This document shows, one piece after another, positions 27,432-37,210 of a DNA stretch of 64,000 nucleotides. Position 1 is the first letter of the stretch, and each line of letters opens with the position of its first letter. Under the pieces are notes generated by a model that saw only the letters and a program-made list of their open reading frames with translations, was not told the origin of the DNA and ran no database searches. The DNA lies in assembly GCF_014642735.1 (NCBI RefSeq), contig NZ_BMIV01000001.1:525364-589363 (forward strand), written 5' to 3'. A program made the position numbers and the translations under genes. The stretch is from Paracoccus acridae (GTDB lineage: Bacteria > Pseudomonadota > Alphaproteobacteria > Rhodobacterales > Rhodobacteraceae).

Positions 27432-30106
27432 CCCTTGGCGGCCTTTTTGGCGGAGGACTTTTGAGTGGGGGCCTTCTTGGCGGCGGGCTTTTTCGCAGCG
27501 GCCTTGGCCTTGGGCGCGGCCTTTTTCTTGGCGGGCGACTTGCCGGCCTTGGCGGCGATCAGTTCAAGCGCCTGCTCGACCGTCAGCTCCTCGGGCGCAA
27601 CATCGCGGGGCAGGGTGGCGTTCACCTTTTCCCACTTCACATAAGGACCATAGCGCCCGTTCATCACCTGGATCGCGCCGCCGTCGGGATGATCCCCCAA
27701 CTCGCGCAGCGGCGCGGCGGCAGCGGCGCGGCCGCGCGTTTGCTTGGCCGCCAGAACCTCGACCGCGCGGTTCATGCCGATGGTGAAGACCTCGTCCACG
27801 TCCAGCAGGTTCGCGTATTTCGAGCCATGCTTCACATAGGGACCAAACCGGCCGATCCCGGCCTCGATCAGTTCGCCATCCTCGGGGTGGTTGCCCACCG
27901 GACGCGGCAGCGACAGAAGCTGCACGGCCTTTTCCAGATCCAGCGTCGCCGGATTCCAGCCCTTGGGGATGGATGCGCGGGCAGGCTTGGGATTGTCCTC
28001 GGTCGCCTCGCCCCGCTGGACATAGGGGCCGAAGCGCCCGGTCTTGAGGCTGATCGGATCGCCGTTATCCTCGCCCAGGATGCGGTCGCCCACGGCTTCC
28101 TCTCCGTCGGGGGCGGAGATCGGGCGGGTATAGCGGCATTCGGGATAATTCGTGCAGCCGATGAAGGCCCCGCCCGACCGCGCCGTCTTCAGGTTCAGCC
28201 GTCCCGCGCCGCAAACCGGGCAGACGCGCGGATCGCCGCCATCCGCGCGCGGCGGATAAAGATGCGGGGCCAGCGCCTCGTCGATGGCGTCCAGAACCTC
28301 GGTGATGCGCAGTTCAGACGTGCCTTCCAGCGCCTTTGAAAAATCCTTCCAGAACCGGCCAAGAACCTCGCGCCAGACCAGGTCGCCCGCGCTGATTTCG
28401 TCCAGTTCGTTTTCCAGATCCGCCGTGAAGTCATAGCTGACGTAACGCGGGAAATACTTGGTCAGGAAGATCGTGACCAGGCGGCCCTTGTCCTCGGGGA
28501 TCAGGCGGTTCTTGTCCTTGCGGACATATTCGCGGTCCTGGATCGTGGTGACGATGCTGGCATAGGTCGAGGGCCGGCCGATGCCCAGTTCCTCCATCCG
28601 CTTGACCAGCGTTGCCTCGGTATAGCGGGGGGGCGGCTGGGTGAAATGCTGGCGTGCGGCCACGGCGGCGGTGTCGTTCAGCAGCAGGCCGGACGCGGCG
28701 CGCTGACCCGCAGGGGCGGCGGGCGCGGGGTCGTCCTTTTCGCGGGCCTTGGCGAATTCGGCGTCAAACGCCTTGCCGACCAACGTGGCCGTCTCGCCCT
28801 GCTGGATCGCGGGCAGGCGGGCGCTGTCCTCGCCGTCGTCGTCGTCGCGGCCCTGGTCATAGACGCGCAAAAAGCCGTCGAACAGGATGACCTGGCCTGT
28901 GGCGCGCAGGCCGACCTGGTTGTCCGGGCTGGCGATCTCGACCGTGGTGCGTTCCATGCGGGCGGCTTCCATCTGGCTGGCGATGGTGCGCTTCCAGATC
29001 AGGTCATAAAGCTTGCGCTGGTCGTCCGCCGTGACCTTCAGCCTGTCGGGCGACAGCATCATGTCGGTGGGGCGGATACATTCATGCGCTTCCTGCGCGT
29101 TCTTGGCCTTGTTCTTGTACATCCGCGGGCTGGCGGGGACGTATTTGTCGCCGAACTTGGCGCGGATCGCGTCGCGGGCGGCATGGACCGCCTCGGGCGC
29201 CATGTCGATGCCGTCGGTCCGCATATAGGTGATCAGCCCCGCCTCATACAGACGCTGGGCCGCCGACATGCAGGCCTTGGCGCCCATGCCCAGCTTGCGG
29301 GATGCTTCCTGCTGCAGGGTCGAGGTCATGAAGGGCGGCCAGGGATTGCGCGTCGCGGGCTTGGCGGCGACGCTGGTCACGCGCAGGTCGCGGCTGGCCA
29401 CCGCGCTGACGGCCATCGCGGCCTTTTCCGCGGTCGGCAGGTCGAAGCGGTCCAGCTTCGCGCCCGCCAGCGACACCAGCGTGGCGTCGTATTCCGCGCC
29501 GCCCGGTGTCGCCAGGCGGGCATGGACCGACCAGTATTCGCGGGCCTTGAAGGCCTCGATCTCCATTTCCCGGTCCACGATCAGGCGCAGGCAGACAGAC
29601 TGCACCCGGCCCGCCGACTTCGCGCCCGGCAGCTTGCGCCACAGGACCGGGGACAGGTTGAAGCCCACCAGGTAATCCAGGGCGCGGCGCGCCAGATAGG
29701 CATCGACCAGCGGCTGGTCGATCTGGCGCGGGTTCGCCATCGCCTCGGTCACAGCGGTCTTGGTGATGGCGTTGAAGGTGACGCGGTTGACCGCCGCACC
29801 CTTCTTCAGCGCCGGTGACAGCGCCTCCAGCAGGTGCCAGGAAATCGCCTCGCCCTCGCGGTCGGGGTCGGTCGCCAGGATCAGGGTCTGGTCGTCCTTC
29901 AGCGCGTCCTTGATCGCCTTGAGGTGCTTGCGGCTGTCTGCCGCGACCTCCCATTTCATGGCGAAATCGTCGTTCGGATCGACGCTGCCGTCCTTGGGCG
30001 GCAGGTCGCGGACATGGCCGAACGAGGCCAGCACGCGATAATCGCCGCCGAGGTATTTTTCGATGGTCTTGGCCTTGGCCGGGGATTCCACGACGACGAC
30101 GGGCAT
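27428..30106 (-). CDS. topA: DNA topoisomerase I
   Basis: Type IA topoisomerase that relaxes negative supercoils, 892 aa. Toprim domain with VVESPAKAKTIEKYLG (Glu7) and DPDREGEA (Asp80, Asp82). The catalytic tyrosine is Tyr294 in GLITYMRTDG. One four-cysteine zinc ribbon follows (CPVCG...CTNYPEC), then several zinc-less Topo_C repeats recognisable by the recurrent GRFGPYV and NGRYGPYVKW motifs. A Lys/Ala-rich tail of about 50 residues ends the protein, as in other alphaproteobacterial enzymes. dprA lies 93 bases upstream on the same strand. Confidence 0.97.
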   Translation of the reverse strand: MPVVVVESPAKAKTIEKYLGGDYRVLASFGHVRDLPPKDGSVDPNDDFAMKWEVAADSRKHLKAIKDALKDDQTLILATDPDREGEAISWHLLEALSPALKKGAAVNRVTFNAITKTAVTEAMANPRQIDQPLVDAYLARRALDYLVGFNLSPVLWRKLPGAKSAGRVQSVCLRLIVDREMEIEAFKAREYWSVHARLATPGGAEYDATLVSLAGAKLDRFDLPTAEKAAMAVSAVASRDLRVTSVAAKPATRNPWPPFMTSTLQQEASRKLGMGAKACMSAAQRLYEAGLITYMRTDGIDMAPEAVHAARDAIRAKFGDKYVPASPRMYKNKAKNAQEAHECIRPTDMMLSPDRLKVTADDQRKLYDLIWKRTIASQMEAARMERTTVEIASPDNQVGLRATGQVILFDGFLRVYDQGRDDDDGEDSARLPAIQQGETATLVGKAFDAEFAKAREKDDPAPAAPAGQRAASGLLLNDTAAVAARQHFTQPPPRYTEATLVKRMEELGIGRPSTYASIVTTIQDREYVRKDKNRLIPEDKGRLVTIFLTKYFPRYVSYDFTADLENELDEISAGDLVWREVLGRFWKDFSKALEGTSELRITEVLDAIDEALAPHLYPPRADGGDPRVCPVCGAGRLNLKTARSGGAFIGCTNYPECRYTRPISAPDGEEAVGDRILGEDNGDPISLKTGRFGPYVQRGEATEDNPKPARASIPKGWNPATLDLEKAVQLLSLPRPVGNHPEDGELIEAGIGRFGPYVKHGSKYANLLDVDEVFTIGMNRAVEVLAAKQTRGRAAAAAPLRELGDHPDGGAIQVMNGRYGPYVKWEKVNATLPRDVAPEELTVEQALELIAAKAGKSPAKKKAAPKAKAAAKKPAAKKAPTQKSSAKKAAKG

Positions 30107-30199
30107 TCTTACCTCAGGGGACCTTGCGATGGGCCGGGAACATGGGTCGGGGGCCTGCCAGTGTCAACCTGCCGAAATCATCCGCCGCGTGTGCGCCCG

Positions 30200-31318
30200 T
30201 CAGCCAAGTGCCAGCCGCCCGCCCGGCACCCGCAGCAGCCGGCCCTGCAATTCCAGCGACAGGATCGCCGCGCTTGCCGTTGCGGCCGGCAGGCCCAGGT
30301 CGCGGATCACGTCGTTTTCATCCGAGGGCGAGGGGCCCAGGCGGGACAGGATCCGCGCCTCGATCTGCGCCGGATCGGCGGGTTCGGGACGCGAGGCGGG
30401 GATAGCAGGTGCCTCGGCCATTCCGGCAAGCTCTGGTTCCTGGCCAAGCGCCGCGCAGACATCGGCCGAATTGCGCACCAGCAGGGCGCCGTCGCGGATC
30501 AACTGGTTGCAGCCGCCCGCGCGGGCATCCATCGGATGGCCGGGCACCGCCATCACCTCTCGTCCCTGATCCAGCGCGTTCTTGGCCGTGATCAGCGTGC
30601 CGGACCGATGCGCGGCCTCGATCACCACCACGGCCAGCGACAGGCCCGACACGATGCGGTTGCGGGTCGGGAAATGGCGCGCCTGCGGTTCGGTGCCGGG
30701 CGGCTGTTCAGAGACAAGCGCGCCTTTTTCGGCGATCTGCGCGGCCAGGATGACGTTTTCCGCCGGATAGATCACATCGACGCCACCCGCCATCACCGCG
30801 ATGGTGCCTGTGGGAAGGGCTGCGTTGTGGGCGGCGGTGTCGATGCCCCGCGCCAGGCCCGCGACGACGGTATGCCCCGCTTCGCCCAAGCCCGCCGCCA
30901 TGCCGCGCGCCATGCGCAGGCCCAGCGAAGACGCGTTGCGCGCCCCGATCACGGCCACCGGCTTTCTGGACAGCCAGGAGGGATCGCCGCGAAGCCACAG
31001 GACAGGCGGTGCGCCATCAATCTCGCGCAGCGCGGAAGGATAAAGGGGCGAATCGCAGCGAACCAGCCGGGCACCGCATTTGCGGCCCGCAGCCAGTTCG
31101 GCAGCCGCAACGCCTTCGGGGCAGATTTCGTACCCGGCGATGCCCGCCGCCGCCGCGATCTCGGGCAGGGCATCCAGCGCCGCCCGAGCGCTGCCGTGTT
31201 CGGCCACCAGCCGGTGATAGGTCGCCGGACCCACCCGGCGGGACCGGATCAGGCGCAGCACCGACAGGTCGTCGTCCTGCGCGCCGCGCGTATCAAAAGG
31301 AAGATGTCCGGTATCCAT
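30200..31318 (-). CDS. dprA: DNA-processing protein DprA
   Basis: Loads RecA onto incoming single-stranded DNA during natural transformation and is widely conserved even in species not known to be competent. 372 aa. N-terminal helical region, central Rossmann-like DprA domain with GARNASSLGLRMARGMAAGL, VVAGLARGIDTAAHNAAL, PTRNRIVSGLS and HRSGTLITAKNALDQGREV, and a C-terminal winged-helix DML1-like domain. No other competence gene lies nearby. Same strand as topA, a common pairing. Confidence 0.95.
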   Translation of the reverse strand: MDTGHLPFDTRGAQDDDLSVLRLIRSRRVGPATYHRLVAEHGSARAALDALPEIAAAAGIAGYEICPEGVAAAELAAGRKCGARLVRCDSPLYPSALREIDGAPPVLWLRGDPSWLSRKPVAVIGARNASSLGLRMARGMAAGLGEAGHTVVAGLARGIDTAAHNAALPTGTIAVMAGGVDVIYPAENVILAAQIAEKGALVSEQPPGTEPQARHFPTRNRIVSGLSLAVVVIEAAHRSGTLITAKNALDQGREVMAVPGHPMDARAGGCNQLIRDGALLVRNSADVCAALGQEPELAGMAEAPAIPASRPEPADPAQIEARILSRLGPSPSDENDVIRDLGLPAATASAAILSLELQGRLLRVPGGRLALG

Positions 31319-31384
31319 GCTGCCTCCGGCCCTTGTCCGGGAATCAGCATTACGCCGCAGCGGTTAACAACTGGTTAGCGTCCC

Positions 31385-32806
31385 CTAGGCCGCCGACCCG
31401 CCCACCGTCAGCCCGCCGATCAGCAGCGTCGGCTGGCCCACGCCCACCGGCACCCATTGGCCCTGCTTGCCGCAATTGCCGATGCCCGGATCCAAGGCCA
31501 TGTCGTTGCCGATGCCGCGCACCTGCTGCAGCGCGGTCGCCCCATCGCCGATCAGCGTGGCGCCCCGGATCGGGTCGCCCACCACGCCGTCCCTGACGCG
31601 GTAAGCCTCGGTGCAGGAAAACACGAACTTGCCGTTGGTGATGTCCACCTGGCCGCCGCCGAAGCCCACCGCATAGATGCCGTCGCGCAGTTCCGCCAGG
31701 ATCGCGGCCGGATCCGCCTCGCCGCCGGGCATATAGGTGTTGGTCATCCGGGGCATCGGCGCGTGCGAGAAGCTTTGCCGCCGGCCGTTGCCGGTGGGCT
31801 CCACCCCCATCAGCCGGGCGTTCTGGCGGTCCTGCATGTAGCCCACCAGGATCCCGTCCTCGATCAGCACGTTGCGGGCAGGGGGCATCCCTTCGTCATC
31901 GACGCCGATGCTGCCGCGGCGCTCGGGGATGGTGCCGTCGTCCACCACCGTCACACCGGGGGCTGCGACACGTTGTCCCATCAGTCCCGCAAAGGCCGAG
32001 GCCTTCTTGCGGTTGAAATCGCCTTCCAGCCCGTGGCCCACGGCCTCGTGCAGAAGGATGCCGGGCCAGCCGGGGCCAAGCACGACATCCATCACCCCGG
32101 CAGGCGCGGGGACCGAACGCAGGTTGACCAGGGCGATGCGCAGCGCCTCGTCCACGGCGGGTTGCCAATGGGCGGGGTCCATCAGCCCTGCCAGCGGGAT
32201 CCGCCCGCCGCCGCCATGGCCGCCGGATTCGCGCCGGTCGTTGTTTTCCACGATCACGCTGACATTCAGCCGCGCCATGGGGCGGATATCGGTCACCAAT
32301 CCCCCTTCGGGCCGCAGGATCGCCACCTGCTGCAGGGACGAGGCCAGGGAAACGGTCACCTGCACCACGCGAGGATCGCGGGAACGGGCGTAATCATCAA
32401 TTTGGCGCAAAAGCTCAATGCGTTGGGCGAAAGGAATCCCCTCGGCCGGGTCGGCGGCCATGTAAAGCGGCTGGACCTGCATGGGCGCGGCAGGCGCCAT
32501 CACGCCGCCGCCCTGGCCCACTGCCAGGCGCGCGGTTTCCGCCGCGCGGCGCAGGGCGGGTTCGGAAATCTCGGTCGAGTGGGCATAGCCCGTCACCTCG
32601 CCGCGCACGGCGCGCAATCCGAAGCCCTGTTCGGCGGTATAGCCCGAATTGCGCAGCCGCCCGTCGTCGAAGACCAGCGATTCCGACACCGTATGTTCAA
32701 GGAACAGTTCGCCATCCTCGGCCCCGGCCGTGGCCTCGCGCAGGATCGCCAGGGCGCGGTCGCGGTCCAGGTGGGTCGCGAAGGGGTCGAAGGGGGTTCG
32801 GCTCAT
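31385..32806 (-). CDS. tldD: Metalloprotease TldD
   Basis: Subunit of the TldD/TldE (PmbA) zinc protease that degrades unfolded peptides and matures some modified peptides, 473 aa. The metal-binding HEAVGHGLEGDFNR motif is present, as are the family motifs RRGSIGVDDEG and MTNTYMPGGEADPA. The partner gene tldE/pmbA is not in the window. Two starts are possible: ATG at 32806 (MSRTPFDPFA) or ATG at 32818 (MNPVMSRT); the AGAAGG site abuts the latter and suits the former better. Divergent from ctaC across about 170 bases. Confidence 0.93.
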   Translation of the reverse strand: MSRTPFDPFATHLDRDRALAILREATAGAEDGELFLEHTVSESLVFDDGRLRNSGYTAEQGFGLRAVRGEVTGYAHSTEISEPALRRAAETARLAVGQGGGVMAPAAPMQVQPLYMAADPAEGIPFAQRIELLRQIDDYARSRDPRVVQVTVSLASSLQQVAILRPEGGLVTDIRPMARLNVSVIVENNDRRESGGHGGGGRIPLAGLMDPAHWQPAVDEALRIALVNLRSVPAPAGVMDVVLGPGWPGILLHEAVGHGLEGDFNRKKASAFAGLMGQRVAAPGVTVVDDGTIPERRGSIGVDDEGMPPARNVLIEDGILVGYMQDRQNARLMGVEPTGNGRRQSFSHAPMPRMTNTYMPGGEADPAAILAELRDGIYAVGFGGGQVDITNGKFVFSCTEAYRVRDGVVGDPIRGATLIGDGATALQQVRGIGNDMALDPGIGNCGKQGQWVPVGVGQPTLLIGGLTVGGSAA

Positions 32807-32975
32807 GACGGGGTTCATCCTTCTGGCGGCCCAATGCCGGTAATTTGCGCAGGCAGGCTTATGTATCACTTGCCCGTGGGGTCGAGATATGGTCATAGAA
32901 CGGGGATTGTTAAAGGAAAAGGGCCGCCTTTGGGCGACCTGCGGTCGCGCGGCCGCGCCAGGATAACGGGATGGG

Positions 32976-33881
32976 ATGATGGCAATAGCGATGATTCGCC
33001 GGACAGTCGCGGCAGCTTCCGGGCTTGCGACGGCGGGAATGGTAGCCGGGTCGGCCTTTGCGCAGGACGTGTTGGGTGAACTGCCCGTGATCGGCAAGCC
33101 CGAGCCGCGCGGCGTGAACTTCCAGCCGGCGGCGACCGAACTGGCCCGCGATCAGCAATGGCTGGACCACTTCGTGCTGATCATCATCACCGTGATCACG
33201 GTCCTGGTCTGCACGCTGCTGCTGGTCGTGATCCTGCGCTATAACAAGCGGTCGAACCCGGTCCCGGCCAAGTTCACGCACAACACGCCGCTGGAAATCG
33301 CCTGGACGCTGGTTCCCGTGCTGATCCTGGTGATGATCGGCGCGTTTTCGTTGCCCGCGCTGTTCCGCAGCCAGGAAATGCCGGCCGACCCGGATGTCGT
33401 GATCAAGGCAACCGGGAACCAGTGGTACTGGTCCTATGAATATCCCGAAAACGGTGTCAGCTTCGATTCGATCATGCTGACCAAGGAAGAGCTGGCGGAC
33501 TACGGCTATTCCGAGGATGAATACCTGCTGGCCACCGACACCGCCGTGGTCGTGCCCGTGGGCCAGACCGTGCTGCTGCAGGTGACGGCCAATGACGTGA
33601 TCCATTCCTGGTCGGTCCCCGCCTTCGCCGTCAAGCAGGACGCCGTTCCGGGCCGCATTGCGCAGGCTTGGTTCAATGTCGAACAGGAAGGCGTCTATTT
33701 CGGTAACTGCTATGAACTGTGCGGCATCAACCATGCCTATATGCCGATCGTCGTGAAGGCGGTCAGCCCCGAAGTCTATGCCCAGTGGGTCGCCGAACAA
33801 GGCGGCACGCTGGAAGGCGCGCCTGCAACCGCAGCCGTGGAAACCACCGCTGCCGATGTTCAGGTGGCCAAGGCCGACTGA
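32976..33881 (+). CDS. ctaC: Cytochrome c oxidase subunit II (aa3-type)
   Basis: CuA-carrying subunit of the aa3 oxidase that accepts electrons from cytochrome c, 301 aa. Signal peptide ending AFA-Q (mature N-terminus Gln30), transmembrane helices at about 66-88 and 110-130, then the cupredoxin domain. CuA ligands are His210, Cys245, Glu247, Cys249, His253 and Met256. The aromatic QWYWSY patch starts at Gln149. Subtracting the 29-residue signal gives exactly the P. denitrificans numbers (H181, C216, E218, C220, H224, M227, Trp121). The ATG-ATG start MMAI matches that species. A GCGACC/GGTCGC hairpin (32934-32948) lies 28 bases upstream. Subunit I is not in the window. Confidence 0.98.
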   Translation: MMAIAMIRRTVAAASGLATAGMVAGSAFAQDVLGELPVIGKPEPRGVNFQPAATELARDQQWLDHFVLIIITVITVLVCTLLLVVILRYNKRSNPVPAKFTHNTPLEIAWTLVPVLILVMIGAFSLPALFRSQEMPADPDVVIKATGNQWYWSYEYPENGVSFDSIMLTKEELADYGYSEDEYLLATDTAVVVPVGQTVLLQVTANDVIHSWSVPAFAVKQDAVPGRIAQAWFNVEQEGVYFGNCYELCGINHAYMPIVVKAVSPEVYAQWVAEQGGTLEGAPATAAVETTAADVQVAKAD

Positions 33882-33922
33882 GCGTCGGCCCAACCAGCGA
33901 CAGAAGCCAGACCGAAGACGAC

Positions 33923-34840
33923 ATGACCGACATCAACACCTATGAAGGCGCCCCCGAGGCCGAGTTCCGCGATTTCGTCGCGCTGCTGAAGCCGCGGGTG
34001 ATGTCGCTGGTCGTCTTCACGGCCTTTGTCGGCCTGTGGGTCGCGCCGGTGGATGTGCATCCCTTCATCGCCTTCTGCTCGGTCCTGTTCATCGCGCTTG
34101 GCGGCGGCGCATCGGGCGCGCTGAACATGTGGTATGACGCCGACATCGACGCGGTGATGCGGCGCACCCAGAGCCGCCCCATCCCGGCAGGCCGGATCGA
34201 CGGGGGCGCGGCGCTGTCGCTGGGCCTGATCCTTGCGGGCTTTGCGGTGATGATGCTGGGGCTGGCGGCGAACTGGTTCGCGGCGGGCTTTCTGGCCTTC
34301 ACGATCTTCTTCTATGCCGTGGTCTATACGATCTGGCTGAAGCGCTGGACGCCGCAGAACATCGTGATCGGTGGCGCGGCGGGGGCATTCCCGCCGATGA
34401 TCGGCTGGGCCTGCGCCACGGGCGGGATCAGCATCGAATCGCTTCTGATGTTCGCGCTGGTCTTCTTCTGGACGCCGCCGCATTTCTGGGCGCTCGCGCT
34501 GTTCATGAAGTCCGACTATCACGAGGCCAAGGTACCGATGCTGACGGTGACCCATGGTCGCCCGGCCACGCGGCGCCACATCTTCGCCTATACGCTGGTG
34601 CTGGCGCCCTTTGCGATCTGGCTGGGGCTGACCCAGGTCGGCGGGCCGGTCTATCTGGCGGCCTCGGTCGTGCTGAACGCGCTGTTCATCCATGGCGGCT
34701 GGCAGATCCTGCGCCGATCCGAGGAAACGGCCGTCGCCGATGGCTATGCTGTAGAAAAGCGGGTCTTCAAGCTGTCGCTTTATTACCTGTTCCTGCATTT
34801 CACGGCCCTTCTGGTGCAGAACTGGGTGGGGGGCTGGTAA
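33923..34840 (+). CDS. ctaB: Protoheme IX farnesyltransferase (heme O synthase)
   Basis: Inner-membrane UbiA-family prenyltransferase that converts heme B to heme O, the first step to heme A for the aa3 oxidase. 305 aa with about nine transmembrane segments. The prenyl-diphosphate-binding motif is [20 protein letters not shown] near residues 70-88, with the second acidic region in [20 protein letters not shown]. The start [10 protein letters not shown] at 33923 fits the family length; the upstream frame only shadows ctaC. The stop overlaps the next start by one base (TAATG). Confidence 0.96.
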   Translation: MTDINTYEGAPEAEFRDFVALLKPRVMSLVVFTAFVGLWVAPVDVHPFIAFCSVLFIALGGGASGALNMWYDADIDAVMRRTQSRPIPAGRIDGGAALSLGLILAGFAVMMLGLAANWFAAGFLAFTIFFYAVVYTIWLKRWTPQNIVIGGAAGAFPPMIGWACATGGISIESLLMFALVFFWTPPHFWALALFMKSDYHEAKVPMLTVTHGRPATRRHIFAYTLVLAPFAIWLGLTQVGGPVYLAASVVLNALFIHGGWQILRRSEETAVADGYAVEKRVFKLSLYYLFLHFTALLVQNWVGGW

Positions 34841-35034
34841 TGCCGCTGAGCGCAGAACATGAGATCCACAAGCGCCGCCGGTCCCGCAATGTCGGACTGG
34901 GGCTGGTGCTGGTGGCCTTTGTCGCCCTGGTCTTCGGACTGACCGTGGTCAAGGTGCAGCAGGGCGACATGATGGAGGCTTTCGATCACCAGCCTCGCGT
35001 GTCAGAACTGCCGGTCGAGGAGCCCCGCCCATGA
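34840..35034 (+). CDS. Small single-helix membrane protein in the cta cluster (CoxF-like position)
   Basis: A 64-aa protein with a basic N-terminus ([11 protein letters not shown]), one transmembrane helix (about 20-40, [18 protein letters not shown]) and a short acidic tail. It is translationally coupled on both sides: TAATG with ctaB and ATGA with ctaG. A small ORF at this place is known from Paracoccus and Rhodobacter oxidase clusters and is sometimes called CoxF. Its role in oxidase assembly is assumed from position; no metal-binding residues are visible. Confidence 0.85.
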   Translation: MPLSAEHEIHKRRRSRNVGLGLVLVAFVALVFGLTVVKVQQGDMMEAFDHQPRVSELPVEEPRP

Positions 35035-35603
35035 GCCGCATGTCCCCTGAAAAGAAGACCGTCACCTGGCTGGTGGGCGTCGTCATCACCATGGGCGCCC
35101 TGGCCTGGGCCGCCGTTCCCTTCTATGACTGGTTCTGCCGCGTCACCGGCTTTGGCGGCACCACGCAGGTCGCGGTCGCGGCCCCCGACCAGGTGCTGGA
35201 CGAGGTCGTGCGCGTCCGCTTCGACGCCAATGTCGACAAGAACATGGAATGGACCTTCCGGCCCATGCAGACCAGCATGGAGATCAAGCTGGGCGAGAAC
35301 GGCCTTGCCTTCTACGAGGCGATCAACAATTCCGACGTGCCGATCACCGGCACCGCCAGCTACAACGTCGCGCCGGAAGTGTCGGGCTATTACTTCAGCA
35401 AGATCGAGTGCTTCTGCTTCACCGAGCAGACCTTGCAGCCGGGCGAACGGATCGAGATGCCGGTCAGCTTCTATGTGGACCCGGACCTTCTCAAGGACCG
35501 CGATGCAAGCTGGATCAGGGACATCACCCTGTCCTATACCTTCCACCGGACCGAGCCGAAGCAGGCGGCGCTTGACGCCGAGCCGGCCGATAACGTCAAT
35601 TGA
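35031..35603 (+). CDS. ctaG: Cytochrome c oxidase assembly protein CtaG (Cox11)
   Basis: Membrane-anchored periplasmic copper chaperone that delivers copper to the CuB site of subunit I, 190 aa. One N-terminal transmembrane helix (about 12-30) and a Cox11 immunoglobulin-like domain. The copper-binding cysteines are Cys127 and Cys129 in IECFCFTEQ, and Cys36 after the helix is also conserved in the family. Start overlaps the small upstream gene (ATGA). ctaE follows after 28 bases. Confidence 0.96.
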   Translation: MSRMSPEKKTVTWLVGVVITMGALAWAAVPFYDWFCRVTGFGGTTQVAVAAPDQVLDEVVRVRFDANVDKNMEWTFRPMQTSMEIKLGENGLAFYEAINNSDVPITGTASYNVAPEVSGYYFSKIECFCFTEQTLQPGERIEMPVSFYVDPDLLKDRDASWIRDITLSYTFHRTEPKQAALDAEPADNVN

Positions 35604-35631
35604 ATACTTGAGGAGCCGACGGGGACAGCTC

Positions 35632-36462
35632 ATGGCGCACGCAAAGAACCACGATTACCATATCCTTCCGCCGTCGATCTGGCCCTTCGTCGCTGCCATC
35701 TCGGCCTTCCTGATGCTTTATGGCGCGGTGGGCTGGATGCATGCGGACGAAGTCAGCCTGCTGGGAATTCCCGTCAACGGTCCCTGGCTGTTCCTGATCG
35801 GCCTCGTCGGCGTGCTGTATGTGATGTACAGCTGGTGGGCCGACGTGATCCGCGAAAGCCAGGCCGGGGATCATACCCCCGTGGTGCGGATCGGCCTGCA
35901 ATACGGCTTCATCCTGTTCATCATCTCGGAATTGATGTTCTTCGTCGCGTGGTTCTGGAACTTCATCAAGAACGCGATGTATCCGATGGGGCCGGAAAGC
36001 CCGATCAAGGACGGCGTCTGGCCGCCCGAAGGCATCGTGACCTTCGATCCCTGGCATCTGCCCTTCATCAACACGCTGATCCTGCTGTTGTCAGGCGTGG
36101 CCGTGACCTGGGCGCACCACGCGCTTGTCCACGACAACGACCGCAAGACGACCATCAACGGCTTGATCGTCGCGGTGGTCCTGGGCGTGATCTTCACGTT
36201 CCTGCAGGGCTATGAATACAGCCATGCGGCCTTCGGCCTGGCCGACACGTCCTATGCCAGCGCCTTCTATCTGGCGACCGGCTTCCACGGCTTCCACGTC
36301 ATCATCGGCACGATCTTCCTGGCGGTCTGCCTGTTCCGGATGCTGAACGGCCAGATGGACCAGGAAAAGCACATCGGGTTCGAGGCTGCTGCCTGGTATT
36401 GGCACTTCGTCGACGTGGTCTGGCTGTTCCTGTTCGCCGTGATCTATATCTGGGGCAGCTGA
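35632..36462 (+). CDS. ctaE: Cytochrome c oxidase subunit III (aa3-type)
   Basis: Seven-helix core subunit that supports proton uptake and oxidase stability, 276 aa. Begins [19 protein letters not shown], highly characteristic of Paracoccus/Rhodobacter subunit III. Typical motifs include [29 protein letters not shown] and the C-terminal [14 protein letters not shown]. The start at 35632 is chosen by homology; the open frame runs further upstream as a shadow of ctaG. A strong terminator follows 22 bases after the stop. Confidence 0.98.
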   Translation: MAHAKNHDYHILPPSIWPFVAAISAFLMLYGAVGWMHADEVSLLGIPVNGPWLFLIGLVGVLYVMYSWWADVIRESQAGDHTPVVRIGLQYGFILFIISELMFFVAWFWNFIKNAMYPMGPESPIKDGVWPPEGIVTFDPWHLPFINTLILLLSGVAVTWAHHALVHDNDRKTTINGLIVAVVLGVIFTFLQGYEYSHAAFGLADTSYASAFYLATGFHGFHVIIGTIFLAVCLFRMLNGQMDQEKHIGFEAAAWYWHFVDVVWLFLFAVIYIWGS

Positions 36463-36484
36463 TCCCCGCCCTTTCCGAAACGCG

Positions 36485-36517
36485 ACGCGCGGGGCCGACC
36501 CCGCGCGTTTTTCTTTG
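36485..36517 (+). terminator. Rho-independent terminator after ctaE
   Basis: Perfect 10-bp stem ACGCGCGGGG / CCCCGCGCGT (36485-36494 with 36499-36508), CCGA loop, then TTTTTTCTTT. It separates the oxidase subunit genes from surf1, whose start is only 15 bases further on, so surf1 is either expressed by read-through or has a promoter inside this region. Confidence 0.93.
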
Positions 36518-36531
36518 ATGGCTTTCCCTTC

Positions 36532-37200
36532 ATGCGCCGCATCCTGTTTCCCCTGATCCTCGGCATCGTCGGCTGCGCGATCCTGATCCAGCTTGGCCTG
36601 TGGCAGTTGCGCCGGATGGAGTGGAAGGAAGGCGTGATCGCCAACATCGAGGCCGGGATCGACGCCGATCCCGTGCCCCTGCCGGAGGTGATCGACCCGT
36701 CGATGAAATACCTGCCGGTCACCGTCAGCGGCACCACCGGGGCCGAGATCGACGTGCTGTCCCACACCCGCGAACAGGGCGGCGGATACCAGGTCGTGTC
36801 GCGCTTCATCACCGATGACGGGCGGGCGATCATGCTGGACCGCGGCTTTGTCCCGCAGGAACTGCGCCATGTCGAACGCCCCCCGACCCGACTTTCCGTG
36901 CGCGGCAACCTGCATTGGCCGGACGAAAAGGGCGACGCCACCCCTGATCCGAACCTGGAGGAAAACATCTGGTTCGCCCGCGACGTGCCCGCCATGGCCG
37001 AGGTGCTGGATACGGAACCCGTGCTGGTCGTCGCAAGCTTCGTCGAAGGCGACGCCCAAGGGGTCGAACCGATCCCCGTCGCGGTCGAGGGGATCCCCAA
37101 CAACCACCTGTCCTATGCCGTCCAGTGGTTCCTGATCGCGGCGACCTGGGCAGGGATGACAGTCGGCCTGATCTGGCGTATCAGGCAGCGGAAATACTGA
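36532..37200 (+). CDS. surf1: SURF1 family cytochrome c oxidase biogenesis protein
   Basis: Membrane protein that binds heme A and helps insert it into oxidase subunit I; in P. denitrificans Surf1c serves the aa3 enzyme. 222 aa with transmembrane helices at the N-terminus (about 2-21, ILFPLILGIVGCAILIQLG) and C-terminus (about 190-212), and a periplasmic domain between them. Typical motifs are GLWQLRRMEWK near the start and NNHLSYAVQWFLIA before the last helix. It lies directly after the ctaE terminator and ten bases before thrC. Confidence 0.93.
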   Translation: MRRILFPLILGIVGCAILIQLGLWQLRRMEWKEGVIANIEAGIDADPVPLPEVIDPSMKYLPVTVSGTTGAEIDVLSHTREQGGGYQVVSRFITDDGRAIMLDRGFVPQELRHVERPPTRLSVRGNLHWPDEKGDATPDPNLEENIWFARDVPAMAEVLDTEPVLVVASFVEGDAQGVEPIPVAVEGIPNNHLSYAVQWFLIAATWAGMTVGLIWRIRQRKY

Positions 37201-37210
37201 GGGAATACGG

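Noticed and set aside
30063-31378. Plus-strand open frames opposite dprA and the topA start
   Set aside because: Compositional shadows; the DprA motifs on the minus strand are clear and the gap of 93 bases holds no gene.
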